From NCBI GenBank assembly GCA_022836915.1, contig CP094668.1:2108001-2172000 (forward strand): DNA of 64,000 bases, read 5' to 3'. The notes below the pieces were generated by a model. The model saw only the letters and a program-made list of their open reading frames with translations. It was not told the DNA's origin and made no database searches. Shown in pieces: positions 10,133 through 20,304 of this stretch (positions are counted from its first letter, which is position 1; every line of letters starts with the position of its first letter). The position numbers and the translations under genes were made by a program. The stretch comes from Paenibacillus sp. OVF10 (GTDB lineage Bacteria > Bacillota > Bacilli > Paenibacillales > Paenibacillaceae).

Positions 10133-10177
10133 TATGTAGAGCGATTGATCAATGAATGCGATTAAAGGAGGGATTAG

Positions 10178-10759
10178 ATGGCTCCGATTGACAGGAGACA
10201 GCAGGTAATTCATGCAGCAGCCCAGTCGTTTGCCATGTTTGGATACAAAGCAACGACGATGGATCAGGTCGCCAAGATTGCGAACGTTGGCAAAGGAACG
10301 ATCTATACGTTTTTTACCAATAAGGAACAATTGTTTGATCAGATCCTGGTAGAAGTGATTCAGGAAATGAAGAACATCGCGCATCGTGAAGTACATCAGG
10401 AAAGTGCATTTTTCGATAATCTGTTTCGAGTACTGGATGCATTGTTAGAGTTTCGTCGTGATCACGATCTGCTTGTTAAGTTATCTCAGGAGCTGAAGGA
10501 CTTTGGAACGCTGCAGGCCAAGGAAGGTTTGGACAAGGTGGAGAAAGTAATCTCCGACTTTCTGGCTAAGGAGCTTGAGAAAGCAAAAGACAATGGAGAG
10601 ATTCGAGATTGTGATCCGCAAGTCGTCGCATTTATGATGATTCGCCTGTATATTGCATTAACCTCAGACTGGAGCAAACAACATCAACCGCTGAGCAAAG
10701 AGGAAATTAAGACTTACTTTCGCCTTTTCTTAATGGAAGGAATTGCTGCTGTAACGTAA
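10178..10759 (+). CDS. TetR/AcrR-family transcriptional regulator (YhgD-like)
   Basis: This is a 193-aa DNA-binding repressor. The N-terminal helix-turn-helix spans about residues 8-55 (AAAQSFAMFGYKATTMDQVA and VGKGTIYTFFTNKEQLF), followed by an all-helical ligand domain. A strong ribosome site AAAGGAGGGA precedes the ATG. It is followed in the same direction by a YhgE/Pip gene, the arrangement of B. subtilis yhgD-yhgE. Both genes have a TGAC-N15-GTCA site upstream, so it probably controls itself and the membrane protein. The inducer is unknown. Confidence 0.92.
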   Translation: MAPIDRRQQVIHAAAQSFAMFGYKATTMDQVAKIANVGKGTIYTFFTNKEQLFDQILVEVIQEMKNIAHREVHQESAFFDNLFRVLDALLEFRRDHDLLVKLSQELKDFGTLQAKEGLDKVEKVISDFLAKELEKAKDNGEIRDCDPQVVAFMMIRLYIALTSDWSKQHQPLSKEEIKTYFRLFLMEGIAAVT

Positions 10760-10811
10760 TCCGAATTTAATCTACTATAATATAAGGATTTTTACGTGTA
10801 TCAAGCAGGGA

Positions 10812-10839
10812 GGCTTGTCGGAAGACAGGTTGTTTTTTT
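10812..10839 (+). terminator. terminator-like hairpin between TetR and YhgE genes
   Basis: A short stem CTTGTC-GGAA-GACAGG (one G-T pair) is followed by a run of seven T, 52 bases after the TetR stop codon. An alternative stem CAAGC with GCTTG overlaps it. It would separate the two transcription units. Confidence 0.5.
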
Positions 10840-10845
10840 GCCCTA

Positions 10846-10874
10846 AAGTGACTGTTTGAGGAAAGTGGTCAGTT
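10846..10874 (+). promoter_or_regulatory. second TetR-type operator, upstream of YhgE
   Basis: An imperfect dyad AAGTGAC-N15-GTCAGTT has TGAC at 10849-10852 and GTCA at 10868-10871. The half-site spacing is exactly that of the operator at 10108-10130. It lies about 90 bases before the YhgE gene. Confidence 0.55.
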
Positions 10875-10964
10875 CGTGTTTCAGTATATTTTCTGGAATG
10901 CGACATTGTATTTCATTATGGTTATTCCTGCTCATGGAGCAGAGAGATTAAGGGAGAAAATGAC

Positions 10965-13238
10965 ATGAAATCTTTATCCGTGTTTTTCAAGGATGTGGGA
11001 TCGGCCGTGAGAAACCCGAAGGTGTTGATCCCTGTTATTGCAATTATGTTTATACCGATCCTGTATAGTGGCATCTATCTGGCGGCCTATTGGGACCCGT
11101 ATGGTCATGTGGATGAGATGCCGGTTGCCGTTGTCAATTTGGATAAAGGCGCTGAGCTGGAGGGCAAATCCCTCCATGTAGGTAGTGATCTGGTGGATGA
11201 GCTGAAGAAAAATGCCGATTTCAAATGGGATTTTGTCAGTGCGAGTCAAGCCAAAGAAGGCATGAGTAATGACAAATATTATATGCAAATTACGATTCCG
11301 GAGAACTTCTCATCCCAAGCAACAACGTTGCTCGATGACAAGCCGGAGCCGGCTGATCTGATCTATGAACCGAATGGCAATTACAGTTTTGTCGGTGCAC
11401 AGATCGGTAAGACCGCTATTAAGGACCTGAAAGCAAAAGTCTCAGCCAAAGTAACGGAATCCTATGCAGAGACATTGCTCGACAAGTTCTCCGAAGTATC
11501 GGATGGCTTGGCTGAGGCAGGCGACGGGGCGGGTGAACTGAATACCGGCGCAGGCAAACTGGATGATGGTGCTGTTAAGCTCAAGGATAACCTGGCGAAG
11601 CTTGCATCCGGAACGCTTGAACTTCAGGAAGGACTTTCTCCATTAAGTGATGGTGTTAACGCGCTGCACACTGGGGCAACCAAGCTTGAAAGTGGAACAT
11701 CGAATCTTGTATCCGGTCTGCAACAGCTTCAGGCAGCTGCTTCGAGCCAGCTTCAGAGCGGAGCAGATCAGTTGAAGGATGGCAGCGCCAAGTTGGAAAC
11801 GGGACTCCAGTCTTCACTGGATGGCACAAGTAAGTTGCAGGCTGGCCTGAAATCGTCAGAACAGGGCAGTGCGAAGCTGTCGGATGGTCTGCAAAGTGCC
11901 GTTCAGGGCAGCGGTACACTGGCAACAGGCCTGCAATCGGCTGTAGATGGCAGCTCCAAGGTTGCTGATGGTGCACAGAGCGTAGCCGCCGGATTGAAGC
12001 AGCTTGCTGCCTCGAACCCGGAATTGGCTGAAAGTGCTGATGTACAGAAACTGCTTGCGGCGAGTGAAGCCGTTGCCGATGGCAGTGCACAATTGCATGA
12101 GAGCGAGCAGAAGCTTGCACAGGGTGCAGATCAGCTGCATCAGGGCAATCAGCAGCTGGCAGCGGGCGCATCCGAGCTTCATGGTGGCCAGGAGCAACTT
12201 CTTGCTGGTGCAAACCAGCTGGTAGATGGACAAAAGCAATTGCTGGCAGGAGCCGGACAGCTTAGTCAAGGAGGAGCGAAGCTCTCCGATGGTCTGAAGC
12301 AGTTCAGTGGCAAACTGGGTGATGCTGCAAGTGGCGGTACATTGCTCGCCAATGGTGCCAAGCAGCTGGGCTCAGGTACAACAGCTTTGCAAACGGGTGT
12401 AGGCAAACTCAGTGGTGGTGTTAATTCACTTACCGATGGTTCCAAACAACTGGGGGATGGCGCAGGCAAACTGGCTGACGGTCTTACCGAGCTAAAAGAT
12501 GGCTCAAGTGAACTGGCTACCAAGCTGAATGATGCCGCGCAGAAAACATCCGAAGTTAAGAAAACGGATGATGTAGTGAACATGTTCGCTGAACCTGTAA
12601 ACTCCTCGGAGAACACAGCAGAGAACGTAAGCAATTATGGTACAGGATTGACACCGTTCTTCCTGTCGATCGGTCTGTTTGTGGGATCGTTGATTTCCAC
12701 GATTGTATTGAAAATGCGGGAAACGTCCGTACCTGGTGCAACAGGCTGGAATCGTTTTGTCAGCCGGACACTGGTATTTGGCTCCGTGAGTATTTTCCAA
12801 TCGGTTATTGTGGCAAGTTTCATGTTATATGGTCTTGGACTGGAGACGCACAGCGTAGGGCTGTTCTATCTGTTTACCATTATTACGGGGCTGACCTTCA
12901 TGTTGATCGTTCAGGCACTTGTAACCTGGCTGGATCTGCCTGGACGTTATGTTGTCATTCTGCTTCTGGTCTTCCAGCTTGCGGCTAGTGCAGGAACCTT
13001 CCCGGTAGAACTGATTCCATCATGGCTTCAGGCATTTAGCCCTTGGTTGCCAATGACACACAGCATTATGGGCTTCAAAGCCGTTGTATCGAGTGGTAAT
13101 CTGGATGTGATGTGGCATCAGGCAGGTATTCTTAGCATCTATGCAGGTGTATCCATTCTGCTGACGCTTGCTTACTTCCTCTGGAATGGCAGACGTCCGA
13201 AAAAGAAGTCGAACAGGCTGATTCTGGTCAAGTTGTGA
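10965..13238 (+). CDS. yhgE: YhgE/Pip family membrane protein
   Basis: This is a large polytopic membrane protein of the YhgE/phage-infection-protein family, related to ABC-2-type permeases. TM1 is near residues 20-40. A long extracytoplasmic region to about 555 holds some 25-30 degenerate heptad repeats of the type LxxGAxx (for example GAGELNTGAGKL), probably forming an elongated helical or coiled structure. A cluster of five or so membrane helices fills residues 560-750. Length (757 aa) is typical. It has its own leader with a TetR-type operator. Proposed family roles are transport or envelope integrity; the cargo is unknown. Confidence 0.92.
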   Translation: MKSLSVFFKDVGSAVRNPKVLIPVIAIMFIPILYSGIYLAAYWDPYGHVDEMPVAVVNLDKGAELEGKSLHVGSDLVDELKKNADFKWDFVSASQAKEGMSNDKYYMQITIPENFSSQATTLLDDKPEPADLIYEPNGNYSFVGAQIGKTAIKDLKAKVSAKVTESYAETLLDKFSEVSDGLAEAGDGAGELNTGAGKLDDGAVKLKDNLAKLASGTLELQEGLSPLSDGVNALHTGATKLESGTSNLVSGLQQLQAAASSQLQSGADQLKDGSAKLETGLQSSLDGTSKLQAGLKSSEQGSAKLSDGLQSAVQGSGTLATGLQSAVDGSSKVADGAQSVAAGLKQLAASNPELAESADVQKLLAASEAVADGSAQLHESEQKLAQGADQLHQGNQQLAAGASELHGGQEQLLAGANQLVDGQKQLLAGAGQLSQGGAKLSDGLKQFSGKLGDAASGGTLLANGAKQLGSGTTALQTGVGKLSGGVNSLTDGSKQLGDGAGKLADGLTELKDGSSELATKLNDAAQKTSEVKKTDDVVNMFAEPVNSSENTAENVSNYGTGLTPFFLSIGLFVGSLISTIVLKMRETSVPGATGWNRFVSRTLVFGSVSIFQSVIVASFMLYGLGLETHSVGLFYLFTIITGLTFMLIVQALVTWLDLPGRYVVILLLVFQLAASAGTFPVELIPSWLQAFSPWLPMTHSIMGFKAVVSSGNLDVMWHQAGILSIYAGVSILLTLAYFLWNGRRPKKKSNRLILVKL

Positions 13239-13336
13239 CGGCATAAGTCGAACCTGATCTTCAGCAGGGTCATATTTTTGAAAAAAAACTTTATTTTCTT
13301 GTAGTGAAATTATGCAATATAGTAGTCAAATAGTGC

Positions 13337-13376
13337 AAATAGCCTGCAACCCCAAAAGGGGTTGCAGGCTATTTTG
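13337..13376 (+). terminator. intrinsic terminator after YhgE
   Basis: A perfect 17-bp stem (13337-13353 with 13358-13374, core GCCTGCAACCCC) with an AAAA loop is followed by a T-rich end, about 100 bases after the yhgE stop. Confidence 0.88.
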
Positions 13377-13494
13377 TATACAAATGCATAGAGAAGTAAA
13401 GTTTCGCTGGCTTAAGCAGTGAAAATTTGGTGGGATTATGGATAAACGTAGGCTGCACATGGAACGATTTTCTTCTGTCAGCAATTTAATTCAG

Positions 13495-13908
13495 TTGTAC
13501 TCTGGCATAAAAAGTGTATAATTATTCGAAAAAGAGATGAATTTAAACGTCACTACTGTAAAGCTGTACTGCAAAACATTTCTTATCAGAGGTATTAAAA
13601 AGTTTAAATTGCGCTGATGTTAGGTCGGTGTTAAAATAATAGAACTATATCAAAAAAACGTCGCTCCATTTCAGTAGCCGTGCCAGCGGCTGCGTGTTGA
13701 TTTATACATGCTGTTTGCCGGATCGTCCGGATCAGCTCATCTCATTCAATGGCTTCTGCCCAATAGCAGGCATTATTTTTGACAGTCTCATGCTGTCACC
13801 TCTTCTATCTAGCAGGCTCTATCGCAAGCGAAAGGCCAGCTCCTCCCGTTTCATTGTTGCCTGTTGCCTATGTTCTTGATCTTTCCGAAATACTTCATTA
13901 TAGAAAGG
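13495..13908 (+). promoter_or_regulatory. gltB upstream region: two candidate promoters and a long leader
   Basis: Two housekeeping-type promoters are visible: TTGTAC-N16-TATAAT at 13495-13522 and TTGCGC-N17-TAAAAT at 13609-13637. The second would give a leader of about 270 bases with only small hairpins, for example TGACAG-N7-CTGTCA around 13780-13800. The ribosome site AGAAAGG is at 13902-13908. No GltC-type site or known riboswitch was recognised. A 61-codon open frame inside the leader lacks a ribosome site and is not called. Confidence 0.5.
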
Positions 13909-13917
13909 TTGCGTTCC

Positions 13918-16900
13918 ATGAGACACATCGGATTACCTCCAAAACAGGGTCTGTATGACCCGCAGTTCGAAAAAGACGCATGCGGAATGGGTTTTGTTGC
14001 CAACATCAAAGGAGTACCTTCACACGATATCGTTAGTCAGGCACTGACCATGCTCAGTAACATGGAGCACCGTGGAGGACAGGGAAGTGAACCGAATTCC
14101 GGTGACGGAGCAGGTATCCTGATTCAGATTCCACATCGCTATTTTGCACAGGAAGCGGAACGTCTTGGTTTTGCTTTGCCAGAACAGGGTTTCTATGGCG
14201 TAGGGATGTTGTTCCTTTCCCAAGACCCTGCCATTCGTAGTGCACATGAAGAGAGTCTTAAGAAGATTATTGAAGAAGAAGGACAGACGTTCCTGGGTTT
14301 CCGGGATGTTCCTACTTTTGATGAAATGCTTGGCCGTTCTGCACTTGCAGCGAAACCTTATGTACGTCAGGTGTTCATTGGAAGATCCGCAGATGTGAAG
14401 GATGAGCTTGGATTCGAGCGTAAGCTGTATGTTATTCGCAGACGTGCTGAGCTGGCTATTCGTTATTCGGCAGATGAAGCAGAAGGCGGTTCATTCTACC
14501 TTCCAAGCTTGTCTTGTCGCAAAATTGTATATAAAGGCATGCTGACAACGGAACAGGTGGGAGAGTTCTATCTGGATCTGCAGCAAGACCTTGTTGAATC
14601 GGCTATTGCACTCGTGCATTCCCGTTTCAGTACAAACACCTTCCCAAGCTGGGAACGTGCCCACCCGTATCGCTTCATGATCCACAACGGTGAGATCAAT
14701 ACGATGCGTGGTAACGTGAACTGGATGCATGCTAGACAGTCCTTGTTCGAGAGCGAGTTGTTCGGTGACGACATCGCGAAAGTAAAACCGGTCATCAATC
14801 CGGACGGTTCGGATACAGCCATGTTTGATAACACACTGGAGTTCCTGTATCTGAGTGGACGTTCCCTGCCACACGTGGCCATGATGATGGTTCCTGAACC
14901 TTGGAGCACGGATGAGGGCATGGATCCTGCCAAAAAGGCATTTTATGAGTATCACAGCACAATGATGGAGCCTTGGGATGGACCAGCAGCAATGGCCTTT
15001 ACAGATGGTTTGCAAATTGGTGCAACACTTGACCGTAACGGTTTGCGTCCAGCTCGTTATTATGTAACCAAGGATGACCGTATTATCCTGTCCTCCGAAG
15101 TTGGGGTACTTGATATCGCGCCAGAAGAGATCCTGTACAAAGATCGTCTGCGTCCAGGTCGGATGTTGCTTGTGGATACACAAGAAGGCCGCATCATCGC
15201 GGATGAGGAAGTAAAAGCAATCATTGCAGCCGAGAATCCGTATCAGGATTGGCTTGATGAGCATTTGATGGATCTGAGCGAGTTGCCGGAAGCACCGGAA
15301 CTTCCTGATCCAAAACATGATAACGTGACCCAGCTTCAGCTGGCATATGGTTATACATTTGAAGAACTGCGTAAAATCCTGGAGCCCATGGCAACAACAG
15401 GTATGGAAGCTACGGGTTCGATGGGTTATGATGCACCGCTGGCTGTACTGTCGGATCGTCCGCAGCGTCTGTACAACTACTTTAAACAGATGTTCGCCCA
15501 GGTAACCAACCCGCCAATCGATGCAATCCGTGAAGAGATTGTAACGTCTACGGCAACAACGATTGGTCCTGAGCGTAACTTGCTGAATCCTGAACCGGAG
15601 AGTTGTCGCCAGATCCGTCTGGATACACCGGTATTGTCCAATGAAGACTTTGCGAAGATTCGCCATGTGCGTCGCCCAGGCTTCCGCTCCATGACGATTC
15701 CAATCTTCTTCACCGCTGCGGAAGGAGCAGAAGGACTTCGCAAAGCGATGGATTTGCTCTTCGAAGCTGCGGATCGTGTCATCGACAAAGGTCATAACAT
15801 TCTGATCCTGTCTGACCGCGGTGTGGACGCAGAGAATGCTGCCATTCCTGCATTGCTTGCTGTAGCAGGTCTGCATCACCATCTGATTCGCCAGGGAACC
15901 AGAACAAAAGTCAGCATTATGCTCGAATCGGCAGAACCGCGTGATATTCACCACTACGCGTTGCTGCTGGGTTACGGTGTAAGTGCGGTGAACCCTTATC
16001 TGGCCTTTGAAACGCTGGATGACATGATTCAGCAAGGGTTGCTGCGTGGTATCTCGCATGAGAAAGCAGTGAAAAACTACATTAAAGCAGCTACCAAAGG
16101 CGTTACTAAAGTGTTGTCCAAAATGGGGATTTCTACGATTCAATCGTATCGTGGAGCTCAAATATTCGAAGCGGTAGGTCTGAAATCAGACTTCGTTGAC
16201 CGTTACTTTACTTGGACACCTTCCCGTATCGGTGGAATTGGGTTGGAAGAAGTGGCAGCCGAAGCGTTGACACATCATAACCGTGCCTTTACGGAAAAAG
16301 ACGGTAACGATAAAGTATTGGATTCCGGTGGGGATTATCAATGGCGTAACGACGGAGAAGAGCATCTGTTCAATCCGCAAACCATTCATACCCTGCAACA
16401 TGCGGTACGCACTGGGGATTACAAGCTGTATAAAAAATATTCCAAACTTGTACAAGGTGAGAATGATCAACTGTTGACCATTCGCTCCATGCTGAAACTG
16501 AAACCAGTTGGAGATTCCATTCCACTCGAAGAAGTTGAATCCGTAGAAGATATCATGCGTCGTTTCAAAACAGGTGCAATGTCCTTCGGTTCGATCAGTA
16601 AAGAGGCGCATGAAGATCTTGCCATCGCTATGAACCGTGTTGGAGGTAAATCCAATACCGGTGAAGGTGGAGAAGACCCGGCTCGCTTCATTAAAGATAG
16701 CAACGGGGATTCCCGTCGCAGTGCGATTAAACAGGTAGCATCCGGACGTTTTGGTGTTACATCCAACTACTTGGTTAATGCCGATGAGATTCAGATTAAA
16801 ATGGCTCAGGAGCAAAACCGGGTGAAGGCGGACAACTGCCAGGACGTAAAGTGTATCCTTGGGTTGCTGAAGTCCGTGGTTCAACACCAGGTGTAGGTCT

Positions 16901-18515
16901 GATCTCACCACCACCGCATCACGATATCTACTCGATCGAGGATCTGGCAGAGTTGATCTATGACTTGAAAAATGCCAATCCGCGTGCTGAGATTAACGTG
17001 AAGCTTGTATCGGAAGTGGGCGTGGGTACCATTGCAGCTGGTGTAGCCAAAGGCCGTGCCGATATCATCCTCGTCAGCGGTTATGATGGTGGTACAGGTG
17101 CATCACCGCAAGGTTCGATTCGCCACGCAGGTATGCCTTGGGAACTAGGTCTTGCAGAGACACATCAAACGTTGATGCTGAACAATCTGCGTGACCGTGT
17201 CGTCCTCGAAACAGACGGCAAAATGCTTAACGGACGTGACCTAGCGATTGCAGCCTTGCTTGGAGCAGAAGAGTATGGTTTCTCTACAGCACCGCTCGTT
17301 GCACTTGGCTGTATCATGATGCGTGTCTGTCAAATGGATACTTGTCCGGTTGGTGTAGCGACACAGAATCCGGAATTGCGTAAAAATTATATGGGTGATC
17401 CAGCTCATGTGGTTAACTTCATGCGATTTGTTGCTGAAGATGTGCGTGAGATCATGGCTGATCTTGGTTTCCGTACTATTCAGGAGATGGTCGGACGTAC
17501 AGATTGCCTCGAAACGGTAGAAGCCGTAGATCACTGGAAGAAAAAAGGTGTGGATCTGTCTGTATTGCTGCACGTGCCTGAAATGCCGGAAGGCTCTGCA
17601 CGTTACCGTACACAGCATCAGAATCACCAATTGGAAGAAACGCTGGATATGCAACAATTGCTGCCACTGGCACAGTCTGCTATTGAATCCGGTCAACCGG
17701 TTGAAGCGGTGCTTCCAATTACAAATGTTAACCGTGCAGTAGGTACCATTTTGGGTAGTGAGATCACACGCAAATATGGACTCGCAGGATTGCCTGAAGA
17801 TACGGTTAAATTCAAATTTGTCGGCTCTGCCGGACAAAGCTTTGGGGCCTTTGTACCTAAAGGAATGACCTTGACCGTTGAAGGGGATTCCAATGACTAC
17901 GTAGGTAAAGGACTGTCCGGAGGTAAACTGATCGTGATGCCTTCTCCGAAAGCAACGTTTGAGGCGGAAGATAACATCATTATCGGTAACACGGCTCTTT
18001 ACGGAGCAACAAGCGGTGAAGCGTATATCCGTGGTATTGCGGGTGAGCGATTTGCTGTACGTAACTCGGGCGCCAAAGTCGTCGTTGAAGGTGTAGGCGA
18101 CCATGGTTGTGAGTATATGACAGGTGGACGTGTCGTTGTACTGGGCGATACAGGTCGTAACTTTGCAGCAGGGATGTCCGGAGGTATTGCCTATGTATAT
18201 GATCCAGAAGGCACATTCCTGAAACGTTGTAATCTGGAAATGGTTCTTTTGGAGCGTATCGAAGATGTGGCCGAAAGTGCAGATCTGCGAGGCATGATTC
18301 AACGTCATGTTGCCAATACAGGAAGTGCTGTCGGTCAGCGCGTTCTGGATAACTGGCAAGATGCGCTGAATCAGTTCGTTCGGGTTATTCCGAAGGACTT
18401 CAAACGTATGACAGAACAGATCGAACGGATTCAAGCAACAGGTTTGACGGGAGAAGCAGCGCTGCTCGCAGCGTTTGAAGCGAATATGCGTGAACTTGCA
18501 CGTGCTGGAGGTTAA
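13918..18515 (+). CDS. gltB: glutamate synthase large subunit, frameshifted
   Basis: This is the large subunit of glutamate synthase, converting glutamine plus 2-oxoglutarate to two glutamates. The ATG at 13918 gives [10 protein letters not shown] and a short propeptide before Cys22 (KDACGMGF), the N-terminal nucleophile of the glutaminase domain; the upstream in-frame ATG adds 18 unlikely residues. The glutaminase domain is followed by a central domain, the FMN synthase domain and a GXGXG C-terminal domain. The reading frame breaks at 16809-16810. One more G in CAGGAGC restores [20 protein letters not shown], an invariant loop of the synthase domain, and a 1,532-aa protein. No gltD follows; the small subunit must be elsewhere. 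Confidence 0.95.
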
Positions 18516-18570
18516 TAAAACTTCCTTGTTCAAAGGTGGAAGTGCATGAACAGGTTGTATTAAGAATAAT

Positions 18571-18617
18571 AGGAGCAATATGGTTGCCATTCCGGCACCA
18601 TATTGCTCCTATTTTGC
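18571..18617 (+). terminator. intrinsic terminator after gltB
   Basis: A 14-bp stem (18571-18584 with 18597-18610, core AGGAGCAATATGGT) is followed by ATTTTGCTTT, 55 bases after the gltB stop codon. Confidence 0.82.
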
Positions 18618-18747
18618 TTTCGACAAAATTAGAACCCCTTCAAAAAACGTTATCGCCATGAGACGACAACATCGAGGAACATTCTCAAGTATAATAAGGC
18701 TAGTTTTGGAGGGCAGGGAAAGTATAAAGATAAGAGAGGTTAGCGGA

Positions 18748-18903
18748 ATGAATATGAAGCATCCAAACAGGGACGATCGTAGGCCGACAGGTAAACCAGT
18801 CGAAGCAACCCAGATGGACATCATGAAAGTTTTACTGCAATGCGGAATCGACCCGGAGCGTTGGACCCATTTCGTATCCTCCGTCAACAACAAGCGTCCT
18901 TGA
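18748..18903 (+). CDS. small hypothetical protein (51 aa)
   Basis: I do not recognise this protein. It is 51 aa, with a basic, proline-containing N-terminus (MNMKHPNRDDRRPTGKP) and a C-terminal half (MDIMKVLLQCGIDPERWTHF) that looks like a short helix pair with one Cys. The start is the ATG at 18748, with AGAGAGGT at 18733-18740 as ribosome site. A TATAAT at 18690-18695 may be its -10 box. It is framed by terminators on both sides, so it would be a separate small transcript. Confidence 0.55.
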   Translation: MNMKHPNRDDRRPTGKPVEATQMDIMKVLLQCGIDPERWTHFVSSVNNKRP

Positions 18904-18942
18904 CACAATAGACAAGCATGGAATGAAAGGGAATTAAGACAC

Positions 18943-18995
18943 AAAAAAGCCCAGAAGCCAGAGAGGTTATCTCTCGGGAACTGGGTCCTCTTTTC
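18943..18995. terminator. bidirectional terminator between small gene and XRE regulator
   Basis: A stem pairs CCCAG (18950-18954) with CTGGG (18981-18985) and an inner GAGAG with CTCTC. There is an A6 run at its left (a T-run for the minus strand) and TCCTCTTTT on its right. The flanking genes converge here. Confidence 0.75.
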
Positions 18996-18999
18996 GGGT

Positions 19000-19368
19000 T
19001 TAGTCCATACTGCGTTCCATTCGGACAAACGCAATAAAACGACGTGCCTCTTCTTCTGTTAAGGACTTCCCATCAATCATCAGATCGAAGCGTTCCAACA
19101 CTTCCTTATCCGATAACTCCAAGGTATCAACGAATTCACGTACGTCTTCATCCATCACGACATCGCTTTGCTTTGTACGTCCTATAAGATAATCAATAGA
19201 CACCTCAAAGATGTCAGCAAGTCTCGTTAACACTTCGAAATCCGGTTTACGACGGTTCTTCTCGTAGTGGGAGAGAGCAGCTCTGGTGATATGAATGGAG
19301 CTCGCAAGTTCTTCTTGAGTAAGTCCCCGCTGTTCCCGTAATTCAGCAATGCGATTTCCGTAGCTCAT
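19000..19368 (-). CDS. XRE-family helix-turn-helix regulator
   Basis: This is a 122-aa transcriptional regulator with an N-terminal Cro/C1-type helix-turn-helix (about residues 5-60, including LTQEELASSIHITRAALSHY and a DYLIGRT end) and a short acidic helical C-terminus. It has no signal or membrane segment. It is divergent from the first gene of the exopolysaccharide locus, and the 347-base gap between them carries two GATAC-N5-GTATC-type dyads. It is therefore a good candidate to control that locus, in the manner of the SinR/SlrR regulators of Bacillus matrix genes. That role is inference. Confidence 0.88.
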   Translation of the reverse strand: MSYGNRIAELREQRGLTQEELASSIHITRAALSHYEKNRRKPDFEVLTRLADIFEVSIDYLIGRTKQSDVVMDEDVREFVDTLELSDKEVLERFDLMIDGKSLTEEEARRFIAFVRMERSMD

Positions 19369-19557
19369 AAGCTATTTCCCCTGAACGACATCAAATATAT
19401 ATTGAAACAATCCTGAGCCAAGTGTTTGATCAGGGCAGCTTTCCTGCAAAAGAGTAACTCCTCATGTGTTTCCTTTAACCCATTTCCATTTGTAAATAGG
19501 TCTGTCTAAGGACATCTCAAATTGTCGTAAATCAAAAGAACCATGTCCAAATACCGC

Positions 19558-19613
19558 TTGACATGATACGTATTGTATCGTAAATTGGACGTATGGAGTT
19601 ACAAAATGTATCA
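19558..19613 (+). promoter_or_regulatory. promoter with two GATAC-N5-GTATC operators at the head of the EPS locus
   Basis: TTGACA (19558-19563), a 17-base spacer and TAAATT (19581-19586) form a strong promoter. A perfect dyad GATAC-GTATT-GTATC fills the spacer (19565-19579). A near copy GTTAC-AAAAT-GTATC lies at 19598-19612, its centre 33 bases downstream, about three helical turns. The 13-base string ACAAAATGTATCA at 19601-19613 recurs exactly at 40348-40360. The rest of the 19369-19715 gap shows nothing else. Confidence 0.65.
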
Positions 19614-19715
19614 TTTGGAATATTTTAAGTATCTCCTTGTTGCCTGGACCATATACCTGTGAGAAGGAAGTAGAGGCAGTCCATGTAGGCTAATCCATTC
19701 TAAAGGAATGAAACC

Positions 19716-20150
19716 ATGTATTCAATAATTCAGGAATGGGCTGATATGAAATTAAATGTCCATATGTACATTCAGGAGTTTCATGGGAAAATGGTAGACC
19801 GCAAAAGACGCCCTGTTCTGTTACTTGGAATGGACACTCAAGCAATCACCTTCCTGAGCGACCTGAAGTTGCCGGTATCATCAGAAATGCTCATTGGTTT
19901 GGATGTTGAAGATCAACATGTATGTGTACGACTTCACGCAAGGTTGCAATGGAAACAGCCCTTCGGAGAGCTCACAATGTATCATTCAAACTTGCATATT
20001 CAGCACGAACAGAAACTATATATAACTGGACAGTTAAACACAATGCTTACTGAAGTTCAGTTTCCCGCGGTTTCCCGTTTTCAGTATGAAAAGGCAACAG
20101 AACAAAAGGCTCTGCAGGAACCCTATCATTACATTGATTTCACCATATAA
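19716..20150 (+). CDS. hypothetical protein with a weak PilZ-like pattern
   Basis: This 144-aa soluble protein is not clearly recognised. Residues about 20-110 alternate as beta-strands (KMVDRKRRPVLLLGM, ITFLSDLKLPVSSEMLIGLDV) in a pattern reminiscent of a PilZ beta-barrel, with a basic RKRRP segment where PilZ proteins carry RxxxR. The DxSxxG motif is not seen. The ribosome site AAAGGA and the ATG at 19716 are well spaced. It is the first gene after the operator-bearing promoter and precedes the polysaccharide genes. A regulator or accessory of exopolysaccharide synthesis is plausible but unproven. Confidence 0.55.
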   Translation: MYSIIQEWADMKLNVHMYIQEFHGKMVDRKRRPVLLLGMDTQAITFLSDLKLPVSSEMLIGLDVEDQHVCVRLHARLQWKQPFGELTMYHSNLHIQHEQKLYITGQLNTMLTEVQFPAVSRFQYEKATEQKALQEPYHYIDFTI

Positions 20151-20304
20151 TTCCAAGCGATTCTTAACATTTTCTGAACAAAACATGTACTTAACGCCAT
20201 TTTACTATATTTCATAGCGTTATGCATTAGTTCTTTAACACCAAAAGCATTTGCGCAATGAATAAAGGGGCGAGGGGGCTCATACTATTTCAGGAAGTTT
20301 GGAT

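Noticed and set aside
13694-13879. 61-codon open frame in the gltB leader
   Set aside because: No ribosome site and no recognisable protein features; the region is better explained as leader RNA.
14491-16161. 556-codon open frame antisense to gltB
   Set aside because: It lies wholly opposite a highly conserved gene, has no ribosome site, and its composition (Cys, His, Arg, Phe rich) is typical of a codon-bias shadow.
17241-18590. 449-codon open frame antisense to the gltB 3' part
   Set aside because: Same reasons; it crosses the gltB terminator and resembles no family.
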